DNA of 64,000 bases from an uncultured Bacillota bacterium (GCA_905200905.1 CAJKMA010000001.1:1-64000); one strand, 5' to 3'. Counted from the stretch's first letter, positions 43,025-53,052 are shown. Notes: generated by a model from the sequence alone, not told the origin. Numbers and translations are program-made.

Positions 43025-44719
43025 TTATGGCGCATTTAGCGATGAAAATACCTGATACACATTCAAAGTTCCATAACCCCACTCTCGATTAGGGTATAAT
43101 TCTTGTCTGGAACGGTCTGCGCCACGGATAAACAAAGATTTTAGTTCTGTATTGTTAAAAATTCTGGGTGGAGTGCGCCCCATGCCCCATTCTACAATTT
43201 GGGCGCAGGCGCCTGCGGTAATGGCAGCGGCGACAGAGGTTCCTGTGGCAGTGGTAAAACCACCTCTTAAATTTGGGCCAAAAACATTTACCCCAGGGGC
43301 GGCAAAGTCAGGTTTGATTTGTCCGGTACGGGTAAAACCCCGGCTGGAGTTTAGAAACAGGCTGTTATCATAGGCATTATAAGCGGCTGTGGTCATGGTG
43401 GAGACAGAAGCAGAGGGAACGGTAAGGGTCGTATCTGGATTGGGGCGTAAAAACCGCACATCTGGGTCGGAAAACCCGGTAATCGGAAGCCAGATATGAT
43501 AATTACCGTTATTGAAGCTGTCTGTATAAACCCGGATTTTCCAGGAACCTGGTGTGGGGTCAGAAAAACGGATAAAAATCAGTTGATGTCCGGAAACCGT
43601 TTGAACAATTTCAGAAGTAACAAAAATTCTGGTATTTTCTAAAATAAAAGAGATATTTTCGCTGAAACTGATTCTGGGAGGCAGTTTTTGAATTACTTCC
43701 CCAAGGGGGGACTCAAAGCCTACAGCATAGACTTCCGGGGGCTGCCCCCATAGTTCTGCACAAAAGCCAGAGGTGCCGGGCTCTACCAGAATTTCCACTG
43801 CTTCATAAGCACCTGAATTGGCAGCAGTTCCGTAGAAATGATGGGCTTTACCTGCTTCGTTTCCGGCAGCTGTTACTGCGTGGATGCCCCGGTACTGATC
43901 TGTGACAGAGAGCATGGAATCCAGAGGAGAGCTGCCGGAGTGAGAACCCTGATTAGAACCAAGACCAAGACAGAGAACCAGAGGCTTTTTCAGGGCATCT
44001 GCCAGAAGAATCAAATAGCGGATGCCAAGCATAATGTCTGTGGACTGATAGGCAGGCGCAAACCCTGTGACATAGAAAATCTCCTTTAAATATTCCTTGG
44101 CAGGTTTTAGTTTTACCATGGCAATGAGCGCCTCTGGCGCAGCGCCGCTAAAAGACTGCTGGGGAAGGGCGCTTCCGGCAGCCACACCAGCCAGAAAGGT
44201 ACCATGTCCGTTTTCATCCCGGCTTGGAACCAGGGAAAAAGGATCTTCCATACCAAGAGCCTGGTTTAATTCCTCCTGGGAATAGGCAGTTCCGTAGCTC
44301 AGGTCAAAAGGAGGCTGTCCGGTCTGAAGAGTCTGATCCCAGATTCCAACTATGCGGCTTAATCCGTCCGGGCGGCGAAAGGCAGGATGGGTGTAATCAA
44401 TACCCGTATCAATAAAACCAATCAGAACATCCTGACCTTTTAACCCAAGAACCGGCTGATTCTGCACAGCCAGAATACCGGAGGCTTCCAGACTTTCCAA
44501 ATCCAGAAGGGTAAACAGTTTGGGAATGGTGTTGTAGAAAAATCCGTATTCATAATAGTTTTGAAATAGTTCTTCTTCAAGAGGATAGTGTACCATTCCA
44601 TAATAATTGTTAAAAATCTGTGCGCCTCGTTCCTTATAGTCCGTCAGGAAACCGGTATAGGAAGGCAGGATAATGTCCGCATAAGATTCGGACAGAATCA
44701 TTTCACCAATAGAAGGCAT
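43025..44719 (-). CDS. S8 family serine peptidase (Csp-like subtilase)
   Basis: 564 residues, no signal peptide. The subtilisin triad is intact: D104 (GFIDTGIDYTHP), H172 (DENGHGTFLAGVA) and S495 (ATGTSVAAAITAG). The long insertion between His and Ser with a jelly-roll-like part and the unusual N-terminal region match the Csp-like subtilases of Clostridia, of which CspB cleaves pro-SleC during germination. No sleC or second csp gene is in the window, so a germination role is only possible. AGGAGAAGTTT precedes the start. Confidence 0.85.
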   Translation of the reverse strand: MPSIGEMILSESYADIILPSYTGFLTDYKERGAQIFNNYYGMVHYPLEEELFQNYYEYGFFYNTIPKLFTLLDLESLEASGILAVQNQPVLGLKGQDVLIGFIDTGIDYTHPAFRRPDGLSRIVGIWDQTLQTGQPPFDLSYGTAYSQEELNQALGMEDPFSLVPSRDENGHGTFLAGVAAGSALPQQSFSGAAPEALIAMVKLKPAKEYLKEIFYVTGFAPAYQSTDIMLGIRYLILLADALKKPLVLCLGLGSNQGSHSGSSPLDSMLSVTDQYRGIHAVTAAGNEAGKAHHFYGTAANSGAYEAVEILVEPGTSGFCAELWGQPPEVYAVGFESPLGEVIQKLPPRISFSENISFILENTRIFVTSEIVQTVSGHQLIFIRFSDPTPGSWKIRVYTDSFNNGNYHIWLPITGFSDPDVRFLRPNPDTTLTVPSASVSTMTTAAYNAYDNSLFLNSSRGFTRTGQIKPDFAAPGVNVFGPNLRGGFTTATGTSVAAAITAGACAQIVEWGMGRTPPRIFNNTELKSLFIRGADRSRQELYPNREWGYGTLNVYQVFSSLNAP

Positions 44720-44858
44720 AAACTTCTCCTGAAAGCTTTTGTTTCAGTGTATGAGGCTGGGAAAGAAAACTTGCTTAAAGAGATACTGGCAATTTACCCA
44801 GTATTTGCAGATAGAAAGCAGCTTTTGTTCTAAAAATGACTAAAATTCATTTTCTGTA

Positions 44859-44886
44859 TTGACGAATGGTCAGTTTTGCGTATAAT
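44859..44886 (+). promoter_or_regulatory. Sigma-A promoter with overlapping palindrome
   Basis: TTGACG (44859-44864), 16 bp, TATAAT (44881-44886). A small palindrome, TGAC-GAATG-GTCA (44860-44872), overlaps the -35 and could be an operator, for example for a TetR-type regulator; none is encoded nearby. Confidence 0.7.
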
Positions 44887-44930
44887 TGTCCATTGAAGAA
44901 AAAAATTTGTAATTAGGAGATGATACAGGA

Positions 44931-47039
44931 ATGGTCAAGACAGGAAAATGGATTGCAAAACACAGAGTTATCATTCTTACGCTCTGCATTTTGTTGTTTA
45001 TTCCATCAGTTCTTGGAATGGCAGCAACAAAAATCAACTATGACCTTCTAAGCTATCTGCCCAAAAGCCTGGAAACCGTGGAAGGACAGGATATTTTGGT
45101 AGATGAGTATGGAATGGGCGCTTTTTCCATGGTTGTGGTGGAAGACATGGAACTGAAAGATGTACAAAAGCTGGAAGAAAAAATCAGCGAAATTCCACAT
45201 GTAAAAGACGTACTCTGGTATGACGATGTGACAGATATTTCTCTGCCGGTAGACATGATACCAGAAGATTTGAGAACTGCTTTTTTTAATGGAGATGCAA
45301 CTATGATGCTTGCACTCTTTGATGACACCACATCCTCAGACAATTCTATGGATGCAGTGACCCAGATGCGTAAAGTGGTAGGAAAACAGTGTTTCATCAG
45401 TGGTATGACAGGGATTGTAACGGATATTAAAAATATTTCCCTGAAGGAACTTCCTATTTACGTTGTGATTGCAACCATCTTGTCTTTCCTGGTACTGGAA
45501 CTGACAGGAACCTCATTTTTAGTTCCCGTATTTTTCCTGATTAGTATCGGGGCAGCTATCTTATACAACCTGGGAAGCAATGTTTTTCTGGGGCAGATTT
45601 CGTATATTACCCAGGCATTGACAGCAGTGCTGCAACTGGGAGTTACCATGGATTATTCTATTTTCCTTTTAAACAGTTATGAGGAGAATAAAAGGAGATT
45701 TCCGGGAGAAAAGGAACGTGCCATGGGGCATGCCATTGCCAATACCTTTAAATCCGTTGTGGGAAGCTCAGTTACTACGGTAGCCGGATTTGTGGCTCTT
45801 TGCTTTATGACCTTTGCCCTTGGTAAAGATTTGGGAATCGTTATGGCAAAAGGTGTAGTTATTGGCGTTTTATGCTGCGTTACCCTGTTGCCTTCCCTGA
45901 TTCTGATTTTTGATAAAGCCATTGAGAAAACCCAGCATAAGCCTTTAATCAGCAAGGTAGATAAACCATCTGCTTTTATTACAAAACACTATAGATTATG
46001 GATTCTTCTGTTTCTGGTGCTGCTTTTCCCGGCTGTTTACGGAAACAACCATACCAAAATTTATTATAACATTGCCCAGTCTTTGCCAGATACCCTTCCG
46101 GGAAACATTGCAAATGAGAAGCTGGCAGAAGATTTTGAGATGAGCAATATCCATATGGTTCTCATGGACAGCGGTATGGATGCAAAAGCAAAGCGTAAAA
46201 TGCTGGATGAAATTGACCAGGTAAAAGGTGTGAAATGGACCCTTGGCATGGATTCCTTATTTGGCCCCATGATTCCAGATTCCATGATTCCAGATGATGT
46301 GAAAAGTATGCTGAAAAGTGACAACTATGAATTGGCTTTTGTCTGCTCAGAATATGAGTCAGCTACACCGAAAGTCAATAAACAGATTGCGCAGATTGAT
46401 AAAATTGTAAAGGAAGCAGATAAGGAGGCTATGGTAATCGGAGAGGCGCCTTTGATGAAAGACCTGGAGGACGTTACCGATGTAGATTTGAAAACCGTCA
46501 ATGTAATTTCCATTCTTGCGATTTTTATCATTATCTTCTTTGTATTTAAATCCGCGCTGCTGCCGGTTATTTTAGTAGCGGTTATTGAATTTGCCATTTT
46601 CATTAATATGGCGATTCCCTTCTACCAGGGCACCAGCCTTCCTTTTGTGGCAAGTATTGTCATTGGCACCATACAGCTTGGAGCAACGGTAGATTATGCG
46701 ATTTTAATGACCAGCCGGTATCAGAAGGAGAGACTGAGAGGAAAAACAAAGATGGAAGCAATTTCCATTGCCCATAAAACCAGCATGCTGTCTATTGTAA
46801 GCAGTGGTTTGAGTTTCTTTGCAGCCACCTTTGGTGTTGCGCTGTACTCTCAGGTAGATATGATTGGTTCGATTTGTACCTTGCTTGCCAGAGGAGCAGT
46901 GGTTAGCATGCTGGTTGTAATTCTTCTCCTTCCGGCCATGTTTATGATTTTTGATAAACTGATTATCAAGACAACCTTTGGAAAGAACCCGGAATTAAAA
47001 GCATTAAAAGAAAGGAGCAAACATCATGAACAGAAATAA
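44931..47039 (+). CDS. MMPL/RND family transporter
   Basis: 702 residues with the duplicated RND layout: one helix at the N-terminus, a large outer domain, five helices (about 175-330), then the same again (helix near 350-370, outer domain, five helices from about 530). Typical motifs are VTMDYSIFLLNSYEENKRR in the first half and ATVDYAILMTSRYQKERLRG in the second. Probably exports lipids, drugs or hydrophobic peptides. AGGAGATGATACAGGA precedes the ATG. It overlaps the next gene by 14 nt, so the two are a functional pair. Confidence 0.9.
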   Translation: MVKTGKWIAKHRVIILTLCILLFIPSVLGMAATKINYDLLSYLPKSLETVEGQDILVDEYGMGAFSMVVVEDMELKDVQKLEEKISEIPHVKDVLWYDDVTDISLPVDMIPEDLRTAFFNGDATMMLALFDDTTSSDNSMDAVTQMRKVVGKQCFISGMTGIVTDIKNISLKELPIYVVIATILSFLVLELTGTSFLVPVFFLISIGAAILYNLGSNVFLGQISYITQALTAVLQLGVTMDYSIFLLNSYEENKRRFPGEKERAMGHAIANTFKSVVGSSVTTVAGFVALCFMTFALGKDLGIVMAKGVVIGVLCCVTLLPSLILIFDKAIEKTQHKPLISKVDKPSAFITKHYRLWILLFLVLLFPAVYGNNHTKIYYNIAQSLPDTLPGNIANEKLAEDFEMSNIHMVLMDSGMDAKAKRKMLDEIDQVKGVKWTLGMDSLFGPMIPDSMIPDDVKSMLKSDNYELAFVCSEYESATPKVNKQIAQIDKIVKEADKEAMVIGEAPLMKDLEDVTDVDLKTVNVISILAIFIIIFFVFKSALLPVILVAVIEFAIFINMAIPFYQGTSLPFVASIVIGTIQLGATVDYAILMTSRYQKERLRGKTKMEAISIAHKTSMLSIVSSGLSFFAATFGVALYSQVDMIGSICTLLARGAVVSMLVVILLLPAMFMIFDKLIIKTTFGKNPELKALKERSKHHEQK

Positions 47040-49701
47040 AAAACTTGGAAAAAAATGGATGGCAGGTGTTGCTGTTGGAATGGCAGGTATGATGGGAACT
47101 ATGCCAGTGTACGCCGCAGAGGGAAGCGCTCCTGTATCAAAAGAAGAAACCGTTTATGTCAATGCAGATGCAACAGGTAAGGAAACCCAGATTACAGTAT
47201 CCGACTGGCTGAAAAATGCAGGGACAGAAGCAGTGGTAAAGGATCAGTCTGTACTGAAAGGAATCAAGAATGTAAAAGGGGAAGAAACCTTTGAACATGC
47301 AGATGACAATGTGACCTGGCAGACCGATGGCAAAGACATTTACTATCAGGGAACCAGTCAAAAAGAACTTCCTGTTTCCGTGAAATTCACCTATTTTCTG
47401 GACGGGGTAGAAATCCAGCCGGAAAATTTAAAAGGTAAAAGCGGAAAACTGAAAATAAAAATCGACTATGATAACAAAGCAAAACAGGAAGCAATAATTG
47501 ACGGAAAAAAAGAAGAAATCTACAGTCCTTTTGTTATGGTTACAGGGCTGATTCTTCCGGAAGAAAATTTCTCCAATGTGGTGATTGATAATGGAAAAGT
47601 AATTTCAGATGGTGAGAGAAATATTGTTCTGGGAGTTGGAATGCCCGGATTAAAAGAAAGCCTGGGACTTGACCAGGAAGATGCTTCTTCTGCAGTAAAA
47701 GATATTACCTTGCCGGAAAGTCTGGAAATTACAGCAGATGTAACGGATTTTACCATGGATCCAACCTTTACTGTAGCGCTTTCAGACCTGTTAGAAGATT
47801 TGAATCTGGATGATACAGAAGACCTGGACTCTGTCATGAATGCGCTGGATGATTTAGAAGATGCAGCTCTGCAATTAGTAGATGGCTCTTCGGAACTTTC
47901 CAAAGGCGCAGACACCCTTGGTTCCAGCTATCAGGAGTTTGACACAGGAATTGCAACTTTAAAAAGCGGCATAGATGTATTAAAAAGCGGTGTTTCTGAA
48001 CTTGCTGGAGGTATTAACAGCTACACAGAAGGCGCAGATACCTTAAACGCTGGAATTCAGCAGTATATGGGAAAAGACGGGGCTTTAAACAGCCAGGTTA
48101 CAGAGTATGTCAATGGCGTGAATAAGGTAGTAAAAGGTGTGGAGGACTATACTACAGGCAGCATTGCCCTGGCAGATGGCATTACTTCTTACATAAAAGG
48201 TGAGGAACAGATTGCAAGCGGGGCAGGACAGCTTACAGAACTGGAGAGTGGATTAACGGAAATCAAAGAAGCGATTACTGCTTTGAACCAGGCAGTAGAT
48301 GGACAGGGAGATTCTTCACAGGATCTGTATGCCGCATCTCAGGCACTTGCCAAGGGAACTCAGAAATTAAATGATACCTTAGATGAGATGAGCAAGCTGA
48401 TGAATCAGGTGGATGCCATGACAGAAGCTGGGAAAAACCTCACAGCTCAGGCGGGAAGTCTGGCACAGGAAGTACAGACTCAGATTCTGGAACCTGTAAA
48501 AGCAATGATGAGTACGGGTACGCAGATGATGGAAGCGCTTCAAAATCTTACAGGACAATTAGAAAATATGAAGACTATGTGTCAAAATGCGGTACAGGAA
48601 GCAGCCCAGAATGTGACTGATCAGGTGAATAGCCAGGTTGCAGACAAAAATGCGCAGATAGAAAGCGTAAAAGGAAGCGCACAGGCAGCAAACAGCCAGG
48701 TAGACGCTGCTATTGCCCAGTTAAATACACAGATTGCCAAAGCAAATGCCCAGGGTGATACAGAAACAGCCAGCGCTCTTCAGGCAACCATTGCAACGCT
48801 TTCGGGAGCAAAAGTAGATACCGGAAGTTTAAACGCCCTGAGTCCTGTAGAAACGCCATCTGTGAATACAGAGATTCCAACACCTGATTTTAGCCAGCTT
48901 CAGTCTATGGTTTCCGGTATGCAGACCCAGTTTGCCTCCCTGGAGACAGCGGTAAATGCTTTTGGACCCAAGATTGCAGCCATGAATGAACAGTTAAATC
49001 AGCTTGCATCTCAATCCATACCAGACAAACCAATGGAAACCCTGAAAGGGGCTGTTGCTAAATTAAATACAGGTATGCAAGGACTAAATAAAGCTATGGG
49101 AACACTTTCTTCCCAGGTGGGAACTTTAAACCAGGCAACCGACAGTCTTCCGGAAGCGGTTGCAGGAATCAAAGCCCTGACTTCTGGCATCCAGGAATTG
49201 TCACAGGCAAATCCGTCTCTGTTACAAGGCATGGAGATGTTAAAAGCAAACACACCGACTCTTGTAGAAGGCGTTAAGACTTTGTCTGGCGGAACAACAC
49301 AGCTTAGCAGCGGGTTGACTGCCCTGGGAGGAGAACTCTCAAATGGTTCTGCAGCATTGTCAGCAAACAGCAATGCTTTACGACAGGGCGCGTCCTCACT
49401 TCTTGGGGGAACCGACCAACTGGTATCCGGCGCTGGAACACTACAGTCTGCCAGCGGTGAAGTAAAAGCCGGTATCTCTGCATTGCAGGATGGAGCGCTT
49501 CAGCTAAAGGATGGAACCGTAGAATTTAACGAAGAAGGAATTAAAAAATTACAGGAAACAGCCGAAGACCTTCTGGGAACCATTTTGGACAGAGTAGATG
49601 CGCTCACTTCTGAAACCTGCAGCTATGATTCATATGCAGGAAAAGCAGATAACATGGAGGGCAATGTGAAATTTATTATTGAAACAGAAGGCATTCAGTA
49701 A
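47026..49701 (+). CDS. Secreted heptad-repeat (YhgE/Pip-like) protein
   Basis: 891 residues. A signal peptide ends near PVYAAEG (about 30). About 35-270 is a beta-rich domain (VKFTYFLDGVEIQPENLKG). From about 280 onward it consists of long helical repeats of the LxxGxxxLxxG kind (ALQLVDGSSELSKGADTLG, GTLQSASGEVKAGISALQDG), with an Ala/Gln-rich coiled coil at about 480-590. There is no clear C-terminal membrane helix or LPxTG. Such proteins accompany MMPL transporters in Clostridia; it may be a periplasm-spanning or wall-associated partner. The exact role is unknown. Confidence 0.8.
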   Translation: MNRNKKLGKKWMAGVAVGMAGMMGTMPVYAAEGSAPVSKEETVYVNADATGKETQITVSDWLKNAGTEAVVKDQSVLKGIKNVKGEETFEHADDNVTWQTDGKDIYYQGTSQKELPVSVKFTYFLDGVEIQPENLKGKSGKLKIKIDYDNKAKQEAIIDGKKEEIYSPFVMVTGLILPEENFSNVVIDNGKVISDGERNIVLGVGMPGLKESLGLDQEDASSAVKDITLPESLEITADVTDFTMDPTFTVALSDLLEDLNLDDTEDLDSVMNALDDLEDAALQLVDGSSELSKGADTLGSSYQEFDTGIATLKSGIDVLKSGVSELAGGINSYTEGADTLNAGIQQYMGKDGALNSQVTEYVNGVNKVVKGVEDYTTGSIALADGITSYIKGEEQIASGAGQLTELESGLTEIKEAITALNQAVDGQGDSSQDLYAASQALAKGTQKLNDTLDEMSKLMNQVDAMTEAGKNLTAQAGSLAQEVQTQILEPVKAMMSTGTQMMEALQNLTGQLENMKTMCQNAVQEAAQNVTDQVNSQVADKNAQIESVKGSAQAANSQVDAAIAQLNTQIAKANAQGDTETASALQATIATLSGAKVDTGSLNALSPVETPSVNTEIPTPDFSQLQSMVSGMQTQFASLETAVNAFGPKIAAMNEQLNQLASQSIPDKPMETLKGAVAKLNTGMQGLNKAMGTLSSQVGTLNQATDSLPEAVAGIKALTSGIQELSQANPSLLQGMEMLKANTPTLVEGVKTLSGGTTQLSSGLTALGGELSNGSAALSANSNALRQGASSLLGGTDQLVSGAGTLQSASGEVKAGISALQDGALQLKDGTVEFNEEGIKKLQETAEDLLGTILDRVDALTSETCSYDSYAGKADNMEGNVKFIIETEGIQ

Positions 49702-49720
49702 GTAAAATCATACAAAAAAG

Positions 49721-49770
49721 ACGTATTTCCTAAATGAAATCTTAGAATTTCAAAGGAATGCGTTTTTTTT
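49721..49770 (+). terminator. Terminator after the MMPL operon
   Basis: A long stem (ACGTATTTCCT with AGGAATGCGT, inner TGAAAT/ATTTCA) followed by eight T, 20 nt behind the stop at 49701. Confidence 0.85.
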
Positions 49771-49880
49771 GCGTCATTTTATAACTTGAGTAAAAAAATA
49801 TATACAAGAAGGGGGCGGTCATGTATAATCCTATTATAAAATATTAACAAAACAAGATGATTCGATTAAACAGGTGATGT

Positions 49881-50474
49881 ATGAAGAACTGGTTGTTGTA
49901 TGAGGAGAATCCTATGGTGAAATTATGTTATCAAAATAACGGCAGGAACACAGAGGAATTTTATTTTGATTTGCAATCTCAAAAAGTATATAAAATCTGT
50001 CTTTCGGCATATTATGCAAAGAAAAATACAAAAGGGATCCCATGGCTTTTCCTCTCAGGCGGAATCTTGGCAACACTTTTAGAGCAGATATTGCAACGTG
50101 TATTATTACCTATAAGTGCCAGGATGCTATTGCTGTTTCTGGTAATTGGAGGCTTGGTTTTAGTCAATAAAAAAGTAAAACAATCATTTATAGAAAAATA
50201 TCAATACGTAGAGGAACACACCATTGGAAACTCTATGGAAAAAGAAGAGATATTAAAGCTCTACACTCTGGGAAAGTGGAATCGAAGAGCATTGGGGTTT
50301 ATTGTTTTGATAGGTCTCTTGGTTTTTCTTATGGGGACGTTTCTTATCATAAAAACCACGCACCTTACAGGAGTATTTCTGGTTTTCTTAGGTGGAATTA
50401 TTGGGAATATCTTTTCCAATTATGGAGAATTTATGGAGGCGGCAAAAGCAAAAAAATATCTACATACCGATTAA
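49881..50474 (+). CDS. Membrane protein of unknown function, 197 residues
   Basis: Four hydrophobic segments in two pairs (about 54-73, 78-95, 137-155 and 160-178) and a charged loop between them (KQSFIEKYQYVEEHTIG). No family recognised. AGGTGATGT lies right before the ATG. It opens a run of small unrelated genes that all read rightward and mostly have their own ribosome binding sites. Confidence 0.65.
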   Translation: MKNWLLYEENPMVKLCYQNNGRNTEEFYFDLQSQKVYKICLSAYYAKKNTKGIPWLFLSGGILATLLEQILQRVLLPISARMLLLFLVIGGLVLVNKKVKQSFIEKYQYVEEHTIGNSMEKEEILKLYTLGKWNRRALGFIVLIGLLVFLMGTFLIIKTTHLTGVFLVFLGGIIGNIFSNYGEFMEAAKAKKYLHTD

Positions 50475-50549
50475 GGTTAACATGGTTTGGCGGTTTTACA
50501 GGCACACTAGCTGATTTTCTGAATGCTTTGACTTAGAGAGGGATATGTT

Positions 50550-51050
50550 ATGGGGATTTTTGACAATTTGAGAAAGAAAAACAATGAGCTGAAAATAAAA
50601 GAAATCATAGCGAAAGATTATAAACAGAAGTATTTCCATGAATGTAAAGAGATATGGAAAAATTATGTGCCTAAAGATGGACAGGCAGAAAATTTGCAGG
50701 GAGAATTATTAAGAGAAATAGAAAAACTTCGTTATGAAGCGCAAGATAATGGAAACAGAAACTGGGATAAGGATTATTCTTATTTTTGCGATTTTATCAG
50801 CAAAAGTTTATGTGAACAATCCATATTTTCAGAATCGGAAAAGAAAGAAATAACAGCAATCATGTCTTATATAAAAGAATGTGGAAACTATGCTCAAAAG
50901 TTTAATCGCGGAAAAGCTTTATTTTCCCCTGAGAAAATGGCTTATGTGGATGACAATTTATATGATATGATCAGTGATAAAATCGGACGATTACATAAAG
51001 CATATGGGAGACCTGTTCCATATGAAAAAAATGACAATATTAAACGGTAA
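50550..51050 (+). CDS. Small cytosolic protein, immunity-like
   Basis: 166 residues, charged, no signal or membrane segment. It begins MGIFDNLRKKNNE, a start also seen in the gene at 52603 (MGILDRLRRGKQ) and, in my experience, common among immunity proteins of polymorphic toxins. No toxin with a matching target is in the window. AGAGGGAT precedes the ATG. Function unassigned. Confidence 0.65.
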   Translation: MGIFDNLRKKNNELKIKEIIAKDYKQKYFHECKEIWKNYVPKDGQAENLQGELLREIEKLRYEAQDNGNRNWDKDYSYFCDFISKSLCEQSIFSESEKKEITAIMSYIKECGNYAQKFNRGKALFSPEKMAYVDDNLYDMISDKIGRLHKAYGRPVPYEKNDNIKR

Positions 51051-51075
51051 AAATCTAAAGTTGGAGGTATTAGAA

Positions 51076-51456
51076 ATGATTAGAGATTTCATGTACATAG
51101 AACTAAAAACCGGCTATTCTGATGATGGCCCTGCATGGATTGGATATGTGAAAACTTCAAAAACCAGGAAAACCATCTACTTTAATGACCATGCTTTTCA
51201 GAAATATCATGGTGGCTATTCAAACTATGTAGACATTGAAAATGGTGATGAATATTGGATTTCTGGCTTGAAAAAGAAAGAGAGCAATCGTCATTGGGCT
51301 GGCCACGGAAAAATTATGATTGACCGCAGAGCTGTTAATGAGTATCTTGCACTAATTGGAGAAAAAGAATTGCCATTGAATTTATTTGAAATCATTGATA
51401 TCGAGGATTGTTTTCCGGTTGAAAGAGTAAATAAACTGTTGAATGAAACGAGGTGA
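51076..51456 (+). CDS. Conserved hypothetical protein, 126 residues
   Basis: Soluble. Its N-terminal half (FMYIELKTGYSDDGPAWIGY, TIYFNDHAFQKYHG) is Tyr/Gly-rich and looks like a compact beta-domain I have seen as a stand-alone Firmicutes protein, but I cannot name it. Start 51076 is chosen for TTGGAGGTATTAGAA upstream; the longer frame from 50974 overlaps the preceding gene. The next gene starts 6 nt after its stop, so they are probably one transcript. Confidence 0.65.
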   Translation: MIRDFMYIELKTGYSDDGPAWIGYVKTSKTRKTIYFNDHAFQKYHGGYSNYVDIENGDEYWISGLKKKESNRHWAGHGKIMIDRRAVNEYLALIGEKELPLNLFEIIDIEDCFPVERVNKLLNETR

Positions 51457-51461
51457 AGATT

Positions 51462-51776
51462 ATGGATAAATTTAAAAAGAATCTTATTTTTCACATTCTA
51501 TTGATTATAGATTTTTATGTTATTCCCTGGTTTATAAAAGATACAGGAAGTGCAATGATTGTTATGTTAGGGATGATTCCTATGGTATGTTTCGTAATCT
51601 CTATGATGTACGGAATTAGAAATGGCTTTGATTTTTGGTATGCTTTCATTGTAGCAATTTTGTTTATTCCATCTATATTTATATTTTATAATTCAAGTGC
51701 GTGGATCTATGTAGTAGTGTATGCAGGTATTGCCTTACTTGGAAATTTCATAGCATTGCCATTAAGAAAAAGGTAA
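51462..51776 (+). CDS. Small membrane protein, 104 residues
   Basis: Three to four hydrophobic helices (FHILLIIDFYVIPWFI, IVMLGMIPMVCFVISMM, YAFIVAILFIPSIFIFY, WIYVVVYAGIALLGNFIA) and a short basic tail. No family recognised. ATG 51462 follows GAGGTGAAGATT; an upstream GTG at 51453 overlaps that site. Confidence 0.65.
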   Translation: MDKFKKNLIFHILLIIDFYVIPWFIKDTGSAMIVMLGMIPMVCFVISMMYGIRNGFDFWYAFIVAILFIPSIFIFYNSSAWIYVVVYAGIALLGNFIALPLRKR

Positions 51777-51825
51777 CTTTCAGTTTTAGAACTGTGTTAA
51801 AGAAAAAAACATAGAGGTAGAAATT

Positions 51826-52584
51826 ATGCGATACATAAAACTTATATTAGGTGTCTTAACCAGTGTGCTCTGTTTAGGGATTCTCAATGGCTGTAACCAT
51901 GATTCCTCTGATTTTCATTCCAGTGAAGAGGCACAGAAATATGTGTTAGCCAAATTAAAGGATAAGTACAAGGAAAAATTTGTTATTACAGAAGTAAAGA
52001 CCTACAAAGAGGAAAAAATCGGTTTGAACTGGATCATTGCAGAAGTATCCAGTAAAGAGGATTATTCCAAAACAGCCAGGGTATATGCACGCAATACTGG
52101 ATATTTCAAGGATGACTATCACGTTTATTACTACCTGGATGAGATAAAAAAACTGGTGGAATCTTTGTTCAAAGAGAAAGATTATATTCAAAAATATGAG
52201 ACGGAAATTGAGGGACATACCACCCCAACAGAATGGACCGGAAAGGAAATGTTAAAAAAATATTTAGATAAAGCGGAATATACTGCTATATTAAGGATTT
52301 ATCTTCAAGAAAATAAAACAGACCAGCAATATGCAGAGGAAATCTTGGACTGCTTAAAAACATTAGTCAAAACAGACTCTAATATACGATTAATTGTGAA
52401 AACGGAAGAAACAAAGCTTAATATCTTTGATGAAGAGCTGGGAGCAAAAAATAAGGATCTATCAAAATATTCTATGGAATGGCTGTTGGAAGAAATTCCA
52501 CACACAAGAGAGACAAGTATTAGTATAAGACAATACAAAGAATGGAAAAAACAAAATCAACAGAATGAAACCAATTCTGAATGA
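51826..52584 (+). CDS. Lipoprotein of unknown function
   Basis: 252 residues. The signal peptide ends in a lipobox (LGILNGC, Cys23), so the mature protein should be lipid-anchored outside the membrane. The rest is charged and mostly helical with no domain I recognise (for example EAQKYVLAKLKDKYKEKF). AGAGGTAGAAATT precedes the ATG. It stands among immunity-like genes. Confidence 0.75.
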   Translation: MRYIKLILGVLTSVLCLGILNGCNHDSSDFHSSEEAQKYVLAKLKDKYKEKFVITEVKTYKEEKIGLNWIIAEVSSKEDYSKTARVYARNTGYFKDDYHVYYYLDEIKKLVESLFKEKDYIQKYETEIEGHTTPTEWTGKEMLKKYLDKAEYTAILRIYLQENKTDQQYAEEILDCLKTLVKTDSNIRLIVKTEETKLNIFDEELGAKNKDLSKYSMEWLLEEIPHTRETSISIRQYKEWKKQNQQNETNSE

Positions 52585-52602
52585 AGAAGGAGAGCTAAGA
52601 AG

Positions 52603-53052
52603 ATGGGAATTTTGGACAGATTGAGAAGAGGAAAACAGCCATCAAAGGAAGAATGCAGTGGAATTGTAAGCAACATAAAGAAAAACAGTATGACAGCGGT
52701 TGAGTATGCAAAAAGTTTTCAAAAGAATTTTGATTTTTCTGAAAGGAGTATAGGTAATCTGGAAGAAATTCTGGATTATTATGCAACGGATTTGTTAGAA
52801 AGCAGACCAACAGAAAATCAAATTTGGAGTATGTCCCTTATTTTTGGCTCTTATCTGGGGGAAGTGATGTTAAAAAACGGTCTTTCTAAAAGAGGGTATT
52901 GTTGGGGAATGCAGAATACAGACAATATTCCCCTGTTGATGGCTGATGATGAAAAATATATTACTCCTGTAGATAAGGTTTACAAGAGACTGGTAAATGG
53001 GGCAGAAGATAATGTGGTTTTGTTTTATCAGATGATGATGGAAGAAGGATAA
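52603..53052 (+). CDS. Small cytosolic protein, immunity-like
   Basis: 149 residues beginning MGILDRLRRGKQPSKEE, similar in style to the product at 50550. The core GNLEEILDYYATDLLESRP followed by IWSMSLIFGSYLGEVM looks like a conserved helical domain, and ITPVDKVYKRLVNGAED resembles text I associate with immunity-type proteins. AAGGAGAGCTAAGAAG precedes the ATG, and the next gene follows after 5 nt. Confidence 0.65.
   Translation: MGILDRLRRGKQPSKEECSGIVSNIKKNSMTAVEYAKSFQKNFDFSERSIGNLEEILDYYATDLLESRPTENQIWSMSLIFGSYLGEVMLKNGLSKRGYCWGMQNTDNIPLLMADDEKYITPVDKVYKRLVNGAEDNVVLFYQMMMEEG

Noticed and set aside
47520..47915. 131-codon minus-strand frame inside the heptad-repeat protein
   Set aside because: Antisense shadow of a repetitive gene, no independent start signal.
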